Of a DNA stretch of 5,402 nt, positions 5,390 to 5,402 are shown one piece after another. A model generated the notes under the pieces. That model was not told where the DNA came from and ran no database searches. It saw nothing but the letters and a program-made list of their open reading frames with translations. Every line of letters begins with the position of its first letter. Positions within the stretch are counted from its first letter, which is position 1. Source of the stretch: CAYMLQ01 sp964390795 (GTDB lineage Bacteria; Verrucomicrobiota; Kiritimatiellia; RFP12; UBA1067); contig CAYMLQ010000378.1 of the NCBI GenBank assembly GCA_964390795.1, positions 1 to 5,402 on the forward strand. The letters are read 5' to 3'. Position numbers and translations under genes: made by a program.

Positions 5390-5402
5390 CCTTTCCCCCG
5401 TT

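Larger units (their letters stand above)
5301..5402. other. 5' flank of the gene, no clear promoter
   Basis: This is the only upstream sequence in the window. On the minus strand it holds a TTGCAC (5341-5346) that could serve as a -35 box, but no convincing -10 hexamer follows at 16-18 nt. Further upstream are a short hairpin (5377-5389) and a C5-T3-C5 mirror tract (5387-5399). No coding sequence is supported here. Confidence 0.5.

Noticed and set aside
1..5402. CRISPR array, tRNA, rRNA or insertion sequence
   Set aside because: The repeats seen are diverged protein-domain repeats inside one reading frame. No short direct repeats with spacers, no tRNA cloverleaf and no transposase were seen.

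Overview
This window is essentially one very large gene. A 1672-codon CDS on the minus strand (start codon at 5298-5300, stop codon at 282-284) fills about 93% of it. It encodes a secreted, highly repetitive, beta-rich surface or extracellular protein. No other complete gene is supported on either strand. The DNA is strongly GC-rich, and the protein is rich in Ala, Gly, Val, Ser and Thr. The combination of autotransporter-associated beta-strand repeats with concanavalin/LamG-like modules ending in 'AYLxxKW' is typical of the PVC superphylum. My best guess is Kiritimatiellota or a related Verrucomicrobiota/Planctomycetota lineage. This is an inference from style, since no marker gene is present.

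Layout in the direction of transcription (right to left): a short upstream region (5301-5402) with a good Shine-Dalgarno sequence (5306-5311); a Sec signal peptide (residues 1-23); an N-terminal beta-rich domain (24-202); a short 'VTGSGVPAG' beta repeat like those of phage tail and adhesin proteins (203-268); then four cycles of a 300-312 residue unit. Each cycle has a short autotransporter-type 'KTGSGxLxV' beta-strand repeat and a LamG-like module of about 225 residues. Modules lie at residues 354-575, 655-883, 970-1192 and 1270-1502, and each carries the landmarks [F/Y]xxDxS, NGLPxxDxG, HR and AYLxxKW. A beta-rich C-terminal domain (1503-1672) ends the protein. I see no PEP-CTERM anchor, no autotransporter barrel, no type IX sorting domain and no sortase motif, so the means of surface attachment is unclear.

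The left flank (1-281) is non-coding as far as can be seen and is unusually rich in inverted repeats. They include a perfect 8-bp hairpin just after the stop codon, a plausible intrinsic terminator at about 153-193 and a long dyad at 102-138. The gene therefore looks like a stand-alone transcription unit. The likely role is carbohydrate or surface binding/adhesion. That comes from family resemblance only; no catalytic motif is visible.
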